56,740 nt of DNA from Alphaproteobacteria bacterium. GTDB taxonomy: Bacteria > Pseudomonadota > Alphaproteobacteria > UBA6615. The position numbers and the translations under genes were made by a program. Of the stretch, positions 44,021 to 53,057 are shown piece after piece; within the stretch, counting starts at the first letter, position 1, and every line of letters starts with the position of its first letter. Below the pieces are notes generated by a model. It did no database searches. It was given only the letters and a program-made list of their open reading frames with translations, and was not told where the DNA came from. The stretch spans positions 1-56,740 of the forward strand of contig PBWR01000021.1 of the NCBI GenBank assembly GCA_002727315.1, written 5' to 3'.

Positions 44021-44938
44021 CTAAGCGTCTGTGACGGCGGCCTGTCGCTCCGGCAGGGTCAGGAACGCTTGCAGCACGTGAAAAAACCGCGCGCGATTGA
44101 CGCCCAACACCCCGACATGCGCCTGGTCAGGCAACACGACCATCTGTTTGTCGTCCGAGGTCAGGTTCTGAAAGAATCCCGCAAGGTCGGCTTCCGTCGC
44201 AATCCCGTCATGCTCGCCGCGCAGCATCAAGACAGGGCACGCAATTCGCGTCGGATCGACGAGCGGCAGATTCTCGCACATGTCCAGGTAGGTGCCCGTT
44301 GGCATCGTCGTGCCGTATTGAAGCTCCGCGTCCGCGAAGGCATCCGCGACACCCGGTTCGACCAGACCCGGCCGGTCTCGGTTGAAGATTGAGTGAAAGA
44401 ACGCCCGGTCCACGTCGCGGGTCGGATGGGTGCGGAAATGTTCCAAATTCTCCCGGCGCTTGGCGAGCGTCGGTGAACCCTCACCTGTCCAAACGAACGC
44501 GTCCAGTGTCAGGGAACGAACGGTCTCCGGATGTTCCATCGCGTACAGACCGGCCCGTAATGCGCCCGACGAACTGCCGAAAAAGTGGAAAACATCCTGC
44601 CCGCTTTCGCGCGCAACAAACGGGACGGCCGCGGCGATATCTTTTGCACCGCTGCGGATGTCGGAGTTCGAACCGGTGCGGTCCGAGCGGCCGTAATTCT
44701 CGTGGTCCATGGTCCAGACATCGAAACCGCGCGCGGCAAACCAGTCCATCATCGAATAACCGCTTCTGCCGGGCACCTCGAGATCGAACCCGGTCCTGGC
44801 GCACAGTGAAGATCCGTGAACGAGAAACAGAACCGGGCGCTCGCCATCCAGCTCTGCGGGCCGCTTGCGAAAGACAAACAGACGCACGCCGTCCTTCTCC
44901 GCCCAATACTCCTGGCTGACGATCTCGATTCCGCTCAT
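44021..44938 (-). CDS. Alpha/beta hydrolase
   Basis: This 305-residue protein carries LFLVHGSSL for the oxyanion region, GSSSGALRAG for the nucleophile elbow (Ser in GxSxG-like FGSSSG) and a late acidic loop, LRGEHDGIA, before a C-terminal His (PDQAHVGVLG). That is a complete Ser-Asp-His arrangement. It has no signal peptide, so it should be cytoplasmic. Members of this family cleave esters, lactones or thioesters; the substrate is unknown. The second of two adjacent ATGs is used. It is convergent with the polyprenyl synthase gene and 27 bp after the cardiolipin synthase-like gene in the same direction. Confidence 0.82.
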   Translation of the reverse strand: MSGIEIVSQEYWAEKDGVRLFVFRKRPAELDGERPVLFLVHGSSLCARTGFDLEVPGRSGYSMMDWFAARGFDVWTMDHENYGRSDRTGSNSDIRSGAKDIAAAVPFVARESGQDVFHFFGSSSGALRAGLYAMEHPETVRSLTLDAFVWTGEGSPTLAKRRENLEHFRTHPTRDVDRAFFHSIFNRDRPGLVEPGVADAFADAELQYGTTMPTGTYLDMCENLPLVDPTRIACPVLMLRGEHDGIATEADLAGFFQNLTSDDKQMVVLPDQAHVGVLGVNRARFFHVLQAFLTLPERQAAVTDA

Positions 44939-44965
44939 CACGACCCCCCCCTGTAATCCCGATAC

Positions 44966-46396
44966 CTATAGATAGGGCGCGAACAAGCGTGCAATGCCGT
45001 CGCGCAACCGCACCAGAATCGGACGGCTTCGGATTTCGTCCATGGTCAGCCGGTGTGACGCATCGCGTTCCGCATCGAACACAGCGGACAAACCGTCGAC
45101 CAAGGCCTCGGAACGACATTCCACGTTGAGTTCGAAGTTTAACCGCAGGCTTCTCGGGTCCCAGTTGGAAGACCCGATCAGGGCCCAGTCGCCATCCACC
45201 AGCGTGAGCTTGGCATGGTTGAAGGGAACAGGGCCAAGCCAGATTCGGCATCCATCGTCGAGCAATTCATCCAGTCGCGCGCGGACTGCCCAGTCCACGA
45301 AGAACAAGTTGCTGCGCGCCGGAATGACAATATCGATCTCGACACCCTTGATGGCTGCGAGACGGAGGGCGGACACCAGAATATCGTCGGGCAGGAAATA
45401 CGGGGTCAGGATCCGGATATGTTCACGCGCCTCGAGAATCGCCGCTTGCAATACCCATCGGGTTCGGTCGATCGGCTCGTGCGGCCCGGCCAGTATCGCG
45501 CGCGCATCCACATCGCCTCGGCCATCCAGCCTTGGGAACCAGGCATCGCCGGTAAGCGTTTCCCGCGTCGTGAATTCCCAATCGTCTGCGAACGCGTCGG
45601 CCAGCTGCGTCACGACCCGTCCTTCAATCCGGAAATGAAGGTCACGAACAGGCCGGCGCGGATCGGCCTGCAGTCGGTTGTTGTCGGAGATGTTGATTCC
45701 GCCCGTGAACGCGACGGTGCCGTCAACAACCATGATCTTCCGGTGGTTGCGCAGGTTGAGATAGGGCATCTGCCACGGCCACACGGAGTGCAGGTACCGA
45801 GCCACCGGAATCTCCCCTTTCCGCAGCACAGAGACGATGGTCGGAAGCGAATACATTCGCCCCACGCCGTCGACCAGAACCCGCACCTCGACACCGCGCG
45901 AGCGAGCGCGCTGCAGGGCCTCGGCAAACGCGAGTCCCGCCGTGTCCGACTTGAAGATATATGCTGAAAGCGCCACGGAACGCTGTGCACCGTCCACCGC
46001 CGATATCATCTCGGGGTAGGCCTCGTCGCCATTTCGAAGCAGCCCGACGGTGTTCCCCACGACACAGGGATTGCTGCTCAACTGATCGATCAACCGGTCG
46101 AGCGCTGACTGGGATTGTCTGCCCGGCGGGATACCCTGACCGGCAAGTCCTCCTGCCCGTGCAAGGGTCGCGGAGGCCGGGCGGGTTCGAACCGCCCGCC
46201 GGCGTATGCGGTTGATCCCGAACAGCAAATACGCGATGGAGCCCATGACGGGCGACAACAGGATGAGGCCGACCCAGGCGATCGCCGCTCCCTCGTTGCG
46301 CTTGTAAAGAATGACTGTCCCCGCCAGGAAGACGGAAACCACGACAACCACGATGGTCGTCGCATGAGGCCAATAGAACGCAACAAGTTCGAGCAT
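44966..46396 (-). CDS. cls: Cardiolipin synthase-like phospholipase D protein
   Basis: This 476-residue protein has two N-terminal membrane helices (about 5-23 and 38-60) and two phospholipase D HKD motifs. These are HRKIMVVDG in the first half and HAKLTLVDGDWALIGSSNWD in the second; each has the HxKxxxxD pattern followed by the GSxN-type segment. This is the layout of ClsA-type cardiolipin synthases, which join two phosphatidylglycerols at the inner membrane. It is the first gene of a two-gene unit with the alpha/beta hydrolase. The symbol is given on the two HKD motifs and length; the exact branch is not proven. Confidence 0.88.
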   Translation of the reverse strand: MLELVAFYWPHATTIVVVVVSVFLAGTVILYKRNEGAAIAWVGLILLSPVMGSIAYLLFGINRIRRRAVRTRPASATLARAGGLAGQGIPPGRQSQSALDRLIDQLSSNPCVVGNTVGLLRNGDEAYPEMISAVDGAQRSVALSAYIFKSDTAGLAFAEALQRARSRGVEVRVLVDGVGRMYSLPTIVSVLRKGEIPVARYLHSVWPWQMPYLNLRNHRKIMVVDGTVAFTGGINISDNNRLQADPRRPVRDLHFRIEGRVVTQLADAFADDWEFTTRETLTGDAWFPRLDGRGDVDARAILAGPHEPIDRTRWVLQAAILEAREHIRILTPYFLPDDILVSALRLAAIKGVEIDIVIPARSNLFFVDWAVRARLDELLDDGCRIWLGPVPFNHAKLTLVDGDWALIGSSNWDPRSLRLNFELNVECRSEALVDGLSAVFDAERDASHRLTMDEIRSRPILVRLRDGIARLFAPYL

Positions 46397-46702
46397 GTCT
46401 CGCCGGGCCCAGGAGCCTTGATTTCCGCCTGTCAGGCGGGCGGCACAGGGTGACGGCGAAATCGGTGCAATTCAAGCCCGAGGCCGGAAGGCGGGATGCT
46501 CCGCATCGATCGCTGGCTCACGCCTCAACGGCGCAGGGCCCTGACTAAGCCGGCGATCGATCCACCCGCGGCCTCGATTGTGGCACCGGTCACGTTCAGT
46601 GGCTTCCCGTATTGCATCTCACACTACCGGGCTTTGTCCCGCTCCCTGACTGGAACGTGCCCGACCGCAGGCCCGTCCCGACCCGCAGGCTCGACCCGTT
46701 CG

Positions 46703-46789
46703 CTAACACCGTCTCACGCGCGCGCGCTGGCCGCCGGGACGGCGCAACAGCACGGCGAGGGGCACGATTTCGATATTGCTGATCTTCAT
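46703..46789 (-). pseudogene. Possible remnant of an enolase-superfamily gene N-terminus
   Basis: A short minus-strand frame from ATG 46789 begins MKISNIEIVPLAV, which looks like the usual start of mandelate racemase/muconate-lactonising enzymes (MKITxIEIxPL). It then falls apart into Arg-rich sequence and stops at 46703. The rest of the 46397-46871 gap, 475 bp, contains no recognisable continuation. This is a plausible decayed gene, but the match is only about 13 residues. Confidence 0.3.
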
Positions 46790-46871
46790 TTTCTTTTCCC
46801 GGCTTCGGGTCGCTGCTCGGTTTGGCGCACATCTCCGCTAGAATAGCCGAAGACAGGAGAGGTTGAGCGAC

Positions 46872-47804
46872 ATGAAAATTCTCATTCTGGGCGCCGGCGC
46901 CATCGGCGGCTATCTCGGCGGGCGGCTTACGGATGCCGGCCGCGACGTCACGTTCCTGGTCCGCGACGCCCGCCGCGCGCAACTCGATGCCGACGGGCTC
47001 AGCGTCTCGAGCGTCTACGGCGATCTGCACTGCCCGGTGAAGACCGTATCGGCGGACGGTCTCACCCCGGACTATGATTTCATCCTGCTCACCTGCAAGG
47101 CCTACGACCTCGACAGCGCGATCGCCGCCGTCGTCCCGGCCATCGGGCCCGACACGATGGTTCTGCCGATCCTCAACGGCCTCGGCCACATCCAGGTCCT
47201 CAACGACCGCCTGGGTGCAAAGCATGTCCTCGGCGGCACGGTGAAAATTTCCGTCTCCCGCCTGCCCGATGGGGCGATCAAGCATATGAACGACTGGCGC
47301 TGGTTGAATTTCGGCGAACAATCCGGCGGCCTCAGCGATCGCATCACCGCCCTGCACGGTGCCCTCGACGGCGCGACCGGGCTGGAGCCCGTGGCCTATG
47401 AGGACATCATGCAGGAGATGTGGGAGAAGTTCGTCCACCTCGCCACCGCCGCCGGCATGACCGCGTTGATGCGTGCCAATGTCGGGCAGATCGTGCGCAC
47501 GGCCGAGGGGGCCGCGCTGTTCCAGCAGTTCCTGGAATCCACGGCCGAGGTCGCGGTCCGGTCCGGCCACCCGCCCAGCGACGATTTCATGGACAACTAC
47601 CGGGCCCTGTTCTCCGATCCGGAATCGAAATACGTCACGTCCATGCTGCGCGATATCGAGAACGGAAACCGGATCGAGGGCGAGCATATTCTGGGTCTGC
47701 TGCTCTCGACGGCGCGCGAAGTTGGCGTCGACGAACCGCTGTTCGCCACGGCCTATGCCAGCGTCAAGGCCTACGAGGCACGTCAGGCCGACGGGGGCCT
47801 CTAG
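46872..47804 (+). CDS. Ketopantoate reductase-like NADP-dependent dehydrogenase (ApbA/PanE family)
   Basis: This 310-residue protein has a classic N-terminal NADP-binding motif, ILGAGAIGGYLGGRL, and the family middle region (LPILNGLGHI, VLGGTVKIS), then an all-helical C-terminal domain that ends in the usual ENGNRIEGEHILG. PanE reduces ketopantoate to pantoate; many relatives in catabolic loci reduce other 2-keto acids, so pantothenate biosynthesis is not certain. ATG 46872 is chosen because AGGAGAGG lies just upstream, and the Gly-rich motif starts at once. It ends 4 bp before the stop of the convergent 202-residue gene. Confidence 0.85.
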   Translation: MKILILGAGAIGGYLGGRLTDAGRDVTFLVRDARRAQLDADGLSVSSVYGDLHCPVKTVSADGLTPDYDFILLTCKAYDLDSAIAAVVPAIGPDTMVLPILNGLGHIQVLNDRLGAKHVLGGTVKISVSRLPDGAIKHMNDWRWLNFGEQSGGLSDRITALHGALDGATGLEPVAYEDIMQEMWEKFVHLATAAGMTALMRANVGQIVRTAEGAALFQQFLESTAEVAVRSGHPPSDDFMDNYRALFSDPESKYVTSMLRDIENGNRIEGEHILGLLLSTAREVGVDEPLFATAYASVKAYEARQADGGL

Positions 47805-47808
47805 AAAT

Positions 47809-48417
47809 CTAGGGAAGTCGTGTCGCACGGGCCGCCTTAGGCGTCGCCGTGATGGTCCGTTCTCTGCGGCCATAGGCTTCGGCCAGCGCGTCGAGACCTC
47901 GCATCATGGCCGCCTTTTCGATCGCATCGGCCTTGCCGAGCGGCCGGCTTTTCTCCCGCCAGAACCAGGCCGGGAGCCGGTGTTCGATCGCGACCTGGCG
48001 GGTCTCCGACCACGCCAACCGGCCGGCGTTGCGCAGCAGATTGTCACCGCGCGCGAAGATGTCCCGGGCGCGTTCGTCGGCTTCGGGATAAAGGCTTACG
48101 CCATCGGCACGCATCCCGGTCAAGCCGCTGGCATGGCGTTCATAACTATGGGTGTAGGGCGTCGGCTTGCCGAAGGCGCGCCAGCGCATCACGGCGTAGA
48201 TCCACCCAGCATCCATCTGGGCCTGGGAAATATGACCGCATAGGCGCAAAGCACCCAGCGGATCGCCGGCCCGGAGATCGCGCGCGCCGGCGGCGCCGAC
48301 GATCATCCGGCGCTTCGCAAACAGCTCGGGTGTGCCTGTGTCCAGCGGCCGCCGTTCCGCGCGGGTTCGCTTCCGGCGAACAGCGTTGGGGCTGCGTTTA
48401 CGTCCTGCGCGCGCCAT
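47809..48417 (-). CDS. Unrecognised basic protein of 202 residues
   Basis: This protein begins MARAGRKRSPNAVRRKR, with a strongly basic N-terminus that could bind nucleic acid. The rest is mixed alpha-helical with no recognised motif (ALRLCGHISQAQMDAGWIYAVMRWRAFGKP). It starts 4 bp after the HTH gene, so the two form one operon. The frame is open upstream to 48561, but that part overlaps the HTH gene. It may be a small regulatory or phage-derived protein; nothing in it proves either. Confidence 0.55.
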   Translation of the reverse strand: MARAGRKRSPNAVRRKRTRAERRPLDTGTPELFAKRRMIVGAAGARDLRAGDPLGALRLCGHISQAQMDAGWIYAVMRWRAFGKPTPYTHSYERHASGLTGMRADGVSLYPEADERARDIFARGDNLLRNAGRLAWSETRQVAIEHRLPAWFWREKSRPLGKADAIEKAAMMRGLDALAEAYGRRERTITATPKAARATRLP

Positions 48418-48421
48418 GGCG

Positions 48422-48787
48422 TTACTCGGCGGCGATAAGGAGGTTTGTGGTCGTCCGGCGAATGGCACGCCGTTCGGGATGTGCCCGACGGCGGCGATCG
48501 GTCTCGGGACGAGCCCAGTCCTCATACTGGCGTCCGCCATAAAGGCGGATGATGGCGGCACGGGTCATCCGGTTCCCCGGGCGCTTCTCGCGCACCCGCG
48601 CGCGTTTCTTGCGCGGCAGGGCGCCAATTCCGTACTTCATCCGCTGGCCATAGACACTGGCTCGGCTCATCCCGAGCAGGCGGGCGATTTCAAGATCGGT
48701 TCCAACACAACGCTGCCAGGCGATCATTTCCTCGCCCGACCGCGGTGGCCAGTTCAGATCCGGTCGGTTGCGGCGGTATCTCGACAC
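48422..48787 (-). CDS. Small helix-turn-helix DNA-binding protein
   Basis: From the GTG at 48787 (GGGGAG six bases before it) this is a 121-residue basic protein. The stretch TDLEIARLLGMSRASVYGQR looks like a helix-turn-helix: two helices joined by a turn at LGMS. The start MSRYRRNRPDLNWPPRSGEEM and the C-terminus are Arg-rich. It may regulate the divergent TPP enzyme gene or its own operon. HTH call is by eye, and the rest of the protein has no known family. Confidence 0.6.
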   Translation of the reverse strand: MSRYRRNRPDLNWPPRSGEEMIAWQRCVGTDLEIARLLGMSRASVYGQRMKYGIGALPRKKRARVREKRPGNRMTRAAIIRLYGGRQYEDWARPETDRRRRAHPERRAIRRTTTNLLIAAE

Positions 48788-49136
48788 GACTGTCTCCCCA
48801 ATATTTAAAAGTAGAACATACCATGAACATTTTACCCATCCGCGTTCTCGATGCATGCGATTTTTCGTCCACAACGGCGAACATCCCGACGCCCTGTCCA
48901 GGCCAACCGAAAGCGCGCCCGCCATGTTCCGGCAGCAGCCGGCGTCCGAACCCGGGGCCTTCGGAATCGCCGCCACGCGCGACCTTCCCGTCATGGAATG
49001 AGAGGATCTGGCCACTTACGGTCGGCCCTGATCCCGTCACGGCAGCCGGTTGCGTCCCCCGCGCCGTTGCACCACGATGTGGCGATGCGTCCATCGTCGG
49101 CGCCCGGTCCCTCCGGCGGCAACTGGGGATTTTGTA
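48788..49136. other. Divergent intergenic region between the HTH operon and the TPP enzyme
   Basis: This 349 bp gap separates the HTH gene from the TPP enzyme gene. It contains an AT-rich patch just before the HTH start (TTTTAAATATT) that could be a -10 region. The plus strand holds a short, GC3-rich frame (48855-49001, 48 residues, MRFFVHNGEHPDALSRP) with no ribosome site, which I do not call as a gene. No hairpin terminator or inverted operator was clear. Confidence 0.45.
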
Positions 49137-50834
49137 ATGAAGAACGCACCCGATGGCGGCGACGCCGTCCTGCAGGCATTCCGCAGTCTCGACATCGACT
49201 ATGTGATGTCGTCTCCCGGTTCCGAGTGGGGGCCTGTGTGGGAAGCCATGGCGCACCAGAAGCTCTCGAACGAGCCGGGCCCGACCTACCTGACATGCGC
49301 ACACGAGACCCTCGCCGTCGACCTGGCCATCGGCTACACCCTCGTGTCCCGCCGTATGCAGGCGGTGATGCTGCACACCGGTGTCGGCCTGCTCCAGGGC
49401 GCACTCGGAATCGAGGGCGCGCTGCGCGGCGCCATCCCCATGGTCATCCTGTCCGGTGAATCCGTCAGCTTCGGCGACGATCCCGACATCAACCCGGGCT
49501 TCCAGTGGCAGGCCCTGCTGAACCAGGTCGGCAGCCCGACCCGGCTGGTCGAGCCGCTGGTCAAATGGGCGAACCAGACGGGCAGCATCTCCACCATCTA
49601 CCAGCAGATCGTCAGTGCGGGTGAACTCGCCCAGCGCACCCCGCGCGCGCCGGTCTACCTGTCGGTTCCGATCGAGGTGATGATGCAACTCTGGTCGCCG
49701 CCCGCCGAGCTGCGCGACCCGCCGACGGCCCCAACGGTGAACGCCACGCGCGACGACATCACGGCGGTCGCGGACATGCTGCTGGCCGCCGAGCGCCCGG
49801 CAATCATCGCCGAGGAAGCCGGGCGTGATCCCGCCGGCCATGCCGCCCTGCTCGAATTGGCCGAACTGCTGGCCATTCCGGTCGTCGAGGGCCTGTTCGC
49901 GCACTACGCCAATTTCCCAACCGACAACCCCCTCTATCAGGGCCCGGGGCGTCCGGATTTGATCGACGAGGCAGATTTGATCCTCACCATCGGCTGCCGT
50001 CAGCCATGGTACCCGCTCGCCAACAAACCGAAGCGCGCGCGCATCGTCGCCATCGACGACACGCCGTTCCGCGATCACATGGTCTATCAGCCAAGCGAGG
50101 CGGAGCGATTCCTCGAAGGCGACATTGTCGCCAACCTCGGACACCTGATCCGGCTGGTGCGCAACGCCGAGCGCGACGAAGATGCCATCGCCCGCCGACG
50201 CGGCGAACTGGCCAAGGCGAGCGAAGCGCGGCGAACCGCCGCCCGGACCATCGAAGCCGAGGCCGATGCGGCGAATGTTATTTCACCGGCTTTGCTCGCC
50301 GCCTCGCTGCGTGATGCCGCACCCGACGGCATGATCCATGTCGACGAGCTCATCACCCATCGACCCGCGGTCCTGCACCATATGCGCACGGGCGCACCGG
50401 GCGGATACTTTCGGGTCCACGGAGGCCTGGGCCAGGCCATGGGCGTGGCGCTCGGCGCCAAGCTCGCCGCCCCTGAACGTACGGTGGTCGCGACCATGGG
50501 TGACGGAACGTTCCTCTACAATCCGGCTATCCAGGCCATGGCCTTCGCGCGTGAGCAGGGCCTCGCGACCCTGACCGTGGTTTTCAACAACCATGGCTAC
50601 AACGCCATGCGGAAGGACCATGAGAGCTACTACCCCGACGGTGTCGCCGCCCGGAACGATGTCTGGATGGGTCATCCGATCACCGAGTTCGACTATGCCG
50701 AACTGGCGAAGCCGTTCGATGCTTTCGGCGCGCGGGTCGAGTCCCCCGCCGAACTGCCGGGCGTGATCGAGGAGGCGTTTGGGGCCGTGGCCGACGGACG
50801 TCCGGCGCTCCTGAACGTCCTGCTCGACGCCTAG
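49137..50834 (+). CDS. Thiamine diphosphate-dependent enzyme (acetolactate synthase / decarboxylase-like)
   Basis: This 565-residue protein shows the three-domain layout of the acetolactate synthase family. The N-terminal domain ends with the activating Glu in CAHETLAVDLAIGY. The middle domain has NAD-like segments (ADMLLAAERPAIIAEEAG), and the C-terminal PP-binding motif is MGDGTFLYNPAIQ to VVFNNHGYNAM (GDG to NN). Family members carboligate or decarboxylate 2-keto acids. The context of an isopropylmalate-dehydrogenase-like enzyme and a dioxygenase suggests a specific catabolic keto-acid rather than leucine or valine synthesis. It stops 4 bp inside the convergent next gene. The start is chosen where the family sequence begins. 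Confidence 0.84.
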   Translation: MKNAPDGGDAVLQAFRSLDIDYVMSSPGSEWGPVWEAMAHQKLSNEPGPTYLTCAHETLAVDLAIGYTLVSRRMQAVMLHTGVGLLQGALGIEGALRGAIPMVILSGESVSFGDDPDINPGFQWQALLNQVGSPTRLVEPLVKWANQTGSISTIYQQIVSAGELAQRTPRAPVYLSVPIEVMMQLWSPPAELRDPPTAPTVNATRDDITAVADMLLAAERPAIIAEEAGRDPAGHAALLELAELLAIPVVEGLFAHYANFPTDNPLYQGPGRPDLIDEADLILTIGCRQPWYPLANKPKRARIVAIDDTPFRDHMVYQPSEAERFLEGDIVANLGHLIRLVRNAERDEDAIARRRGELAKASEARRTAARTIEAEADAANVISPALLAASLRDAAPDGMIHVDELITHRPAVLHHMRTGAPGGYFRVHGGLGQAMGVALGAKLAAPERTVVATMGDGTFLYNPAIQAMAFAREQGLATLTVVFNNHGYNAMRKDHESYYPDGVAARNDVWMGHPITEFDYAELAKPFDAFGARVESPAELPGVIEEAFGAVADGRPALLNVLLDA

Positions 50835-51940
50835 CGCCCGGCCAGTCGCGCCGCGAGACAAGTCCGCACCTGCTCGGTGATGGCCGAGGTGCCGTCTTCG
50901 CCGCCAAGTTCCGTCGGGAACAGGGCCTCGTCGGCAAACGCGTCGGTCACCGCCACGCGAAACAGCGCCGCCCCGTCACGGCAGGCCGGCACGTCATGGG
51001 GCTCGCCAAGCCATTCCAGCATCATCGCACCCGACAGGAACATCGCCGTCGGGTTCGCCTTATCCTGTCCGGCGATATCCGGTGCCGTGCCGTGGCAGGG
51101 CTGAAACACCGCGTTCGCCGCCCCGATATCGGCGGACGGGGCCATACCCAGTCCCCCCATCAGGCCGGCACCGAGGTCCGACAGTATATCGCCCAGCAGG
51201 TTCTCCATGACCATGACGTCGAAGACCCAGGGCTGTTTAACCAGCGCCAGGGCGGCGGCATCCACATAGATATGGCGTGTCTCGATATCCGGGTAGCGCT
51301 CGGCGCGCTCGTCGAACAGGCGGCGGAAGTAGCCGAACGACCGCAGCACGTTCGCCTTGTCGACGCAGGTCACAATCCCGGGCCCGCCTGCAGCCTTGCG
51401 TTGCCGTGCCAGCTCGAAGGAAAAATCGAACAGGCGCTCGCACGCGCCTCGTGTGATGGTTAGCCTGTCGGTCGCCCGCTCCGCCGTCTCCTCCCCCTCT
51501 CCACGATGAGCGAACAGGCCCTCGGTGGATTCCCGGATGATCACCAGGTCCAGCGCCTGGGCCCGGGGGTCTGCCAGCGGCACCCGCATGCCGGGCGCGG
51601 TGAAGACCGGCCGAACCCCAGCATAGAGTTCGAAGTAATCCCGCAGATCGATCTGGGGCACGATCTCGGTCCCGTCGGGATAACGGACATCCGGGTTGCC
51701 CATCGCACCCAGAAGGATAGCATCGGCATCCGCGGCAATGTTGAGAGAAGATTGCGGCAGTGCCTCGCCGGTGCGCTGATAGAGCCCGGCACCAGCCTCC
51801 ACGTCGGTAAATTCCAGCACCGGGCCACCCAGTTCACCCATCAGTTCGCGAAGCAACGCGACACAGGGTGCGGTCACCTCGGGCCCGATCCCGTCGCCGG
51901 CGAAGACCGCGACGGTGAGTTTCGAATTGCCTCCGGACAT
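50831..51940 (-). CDS. Isopropylmalate/isocitrate/tartrate dehydrogenase-like enzyme
   Basis: This 369-residue protein is a member of the beta-decarboxylating dehydrogenase family: TVAVFAGDGIGPEV at the N-terminus, RESTEGLFAHRGEG in the substrate loop, TCVDKANVLRSFGYFRRL for catalytic Lys and NILGDILSDLGAGLMGGLGMAPSA in the metal/NAD part. The substrate loop differs from the LeuB consensus, so tartrate or another 2-hydroxy acid is a fair alternative to isopropylmalate. It forms a unit with the VOC dioxygenase gene, which lies 17 bp upstream. The longer frame to 52066 overlaps that gene. Confidence 0.86.
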   Translation of the reverse strand: MSGGNSKLTVAVFAGDGIGPEVTAPCVALLRELMGELGGPVLEFTDVEAGAGLYQRTGEALPQSSLNIAADADAILLGAMGNPDVRYPDGTEIVPQIDLRDYFELYAGVRPVFTAPGMRVPLADPRAQALDLVIIRESTEGLFAHRGEGEETAERATDRLTITRGACERLFDFSFELARQRKAAGGPGIVTCVDKANVLRSFGYFRRLFDERAERYPDIETRHIYVDAAALALVKQPWVFDVMVMENLLGDILSDLGAGLMGGLGMAPSADIGAANAVFQPCHGTAPDIAGQDKANPTAMFLSGAMMLEWLGEPHDVPACRDGAALFRVAVTDAFADEALFPTELGGEDGTSAITEQVRTCLAARLAGR

Positions 51941-51957
51941 GATCTTGGTGCGACGCC

Positions 51958-52959
51958 TCAGCGCGGAGAAAAGGGCGGGACGTCGTCTTCGTCCCCGCCC
52001 GACGACGCATCGGCGATGTCGGGCGTCGCATAGTCGAGGAAGCTCTGCGGCAGCGCCCCGCCCCAATAGACACCCTTCCCGCGGGATTTCTCGTCCCAGA
52101 CGATCGGATCGAAATCGGGCGCCAGGACGAAGAACCCGCTTGTGTAGACCTCCACCCGATTGCCGCCGGGCTCATAGGAATAGAGATAGAAGGCTTGCGA
52201 ATTGTTGTGCATCGCCGGCCCGGCCTCGATGAAGATCCCGTTCTCCGACAGAATATCGGCGGCGCGCAGCACCTCCGAACGCTCGTTCACCCAGAACGAG
52301 AGATGGTGCAAACGGCCATGGCCACCCTTCACGTCGACCACATAGGCCAACTCGTGGTGCACGTTGCACGCGCTCATCCATGATCCGATCTCGCGCGTGC
52401 CCTCTTCATAGACAACCTGCTCGCGCAGCCTCAGGCCCAGTGTATTCTCCGCGAACTCGCGATTGCGGCCGACATCCTCGCACAGCACCGCCACGTGATC
52501 GGTCTTGCGCACACCGACCCCGTGGGTCGGGTACTTCATGGGCATGTTCTTCAGGGTCGAGCGCAGCTCATCGGGGGGATCGTACTTTTCCTCCTGGAAA
52601 TAGATCTCCAGGTCATGGCCGTCATGATCCCGGAACCGGTAACTGCGGCCGTGCCCGAAATCACCGTTCGTCCACCCAACACCCAGGCCGGCCTCCTCGA
52701 TCGCCGCAACCCGGCGCTCCAGGGCCTGATTGCTCGTCGCGCGCCAGGAAATATGCCCCACGCCCGGCGCGTTGGATTCCGTCAGCTTCAGGGATGTGGC
52801 CGCATAGTCGCCATAGCCGCGCAAGTAGACCGACTGGCCTTCCGCGTGAACCTTCTGCATGCCGAGCAGGTCGGTAAAGTACCACAGGCTCTCCTCCGGC
52901 TTCGGCGTCAGCAGCTCCACATGGCCCAGATGGGCAATATCCTGGATCAGTTCATCCAT
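51958..52959 (-). CDS. Two-domain VOC extradiol dioxygenase (catechol 2,3-dioxygenase-like)
   Basis: This 333-residue protein has two vicinal-oxygen-chelate modules. The second holds the metal site of extradiol ring-cleaving dioxygenases: TDHVAV (His155), LHHLSF (His218 or 219) and NRVEVY (Glu270). The first module (HLGHVELLTP and GVGHISWRA) is structural in this class. It probably opens a catechol-like ring with Fe(II). With the dehydrogenase downstream and the TPP enzyme, AKR and GMC genes nearby, it suggests catabolism of an aromatic or dihydroxylated compound. The ATG at 52959 is the second of two adjacent ATGs. Confidence 0.86.
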   Translation of the reverse strand: MDELIQDIAHLGHVELLTPKPEESLWYFTDLLGMQKVHAEGQSVYLRGYGDYAATSLKLTESNAPGVGHISWRATSNQALERRVAAIEEAGLGVGWTNGDFGHGRSYRFRDHDGHDLEIYFQEEKYDPPDELRSTLKNMPMKYPTHGVGVRKTDHVAVLCEDVGRNREFAENTLGLRLREQVVYEEGTREIGSWMSACNVHHELAYVVDVKGGHGRLHHLSFWVNERSEVLRAADILSENGIFIEAGPAMHNNSQAFYLYSYEPGGNRVEVYTSGFFVLAPDFDPIVWDEKSRGKGVYWGGALPQSFLDYATPDIADASSGGDEDDVPPFSPR

Positions 52960-53057
52960 CACGGTCGCTCTCGCTTATTCGACGCCAACGCTACCACGAA
53001 GACAGCGCCTATCGTAGGCTGGAGACCGTTCACGCGCATGCACAAAGGAGTGCACAC

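Noticed and set aside
46596-47873. 425-codon minus-strand frame opposite the ketopantoate-reductase-like gene
   Set aside because: It is the antisense shadow of a GC-rich gene with clear NADP motifs; its sequence is His/Asp/Arg-rich and without any fold.
48690-50144. 484-codon minus-strand frame opposite the TPP enzyme
   Set aside because: Shadow of the TPP gene, and it also crosses the HTH gene.
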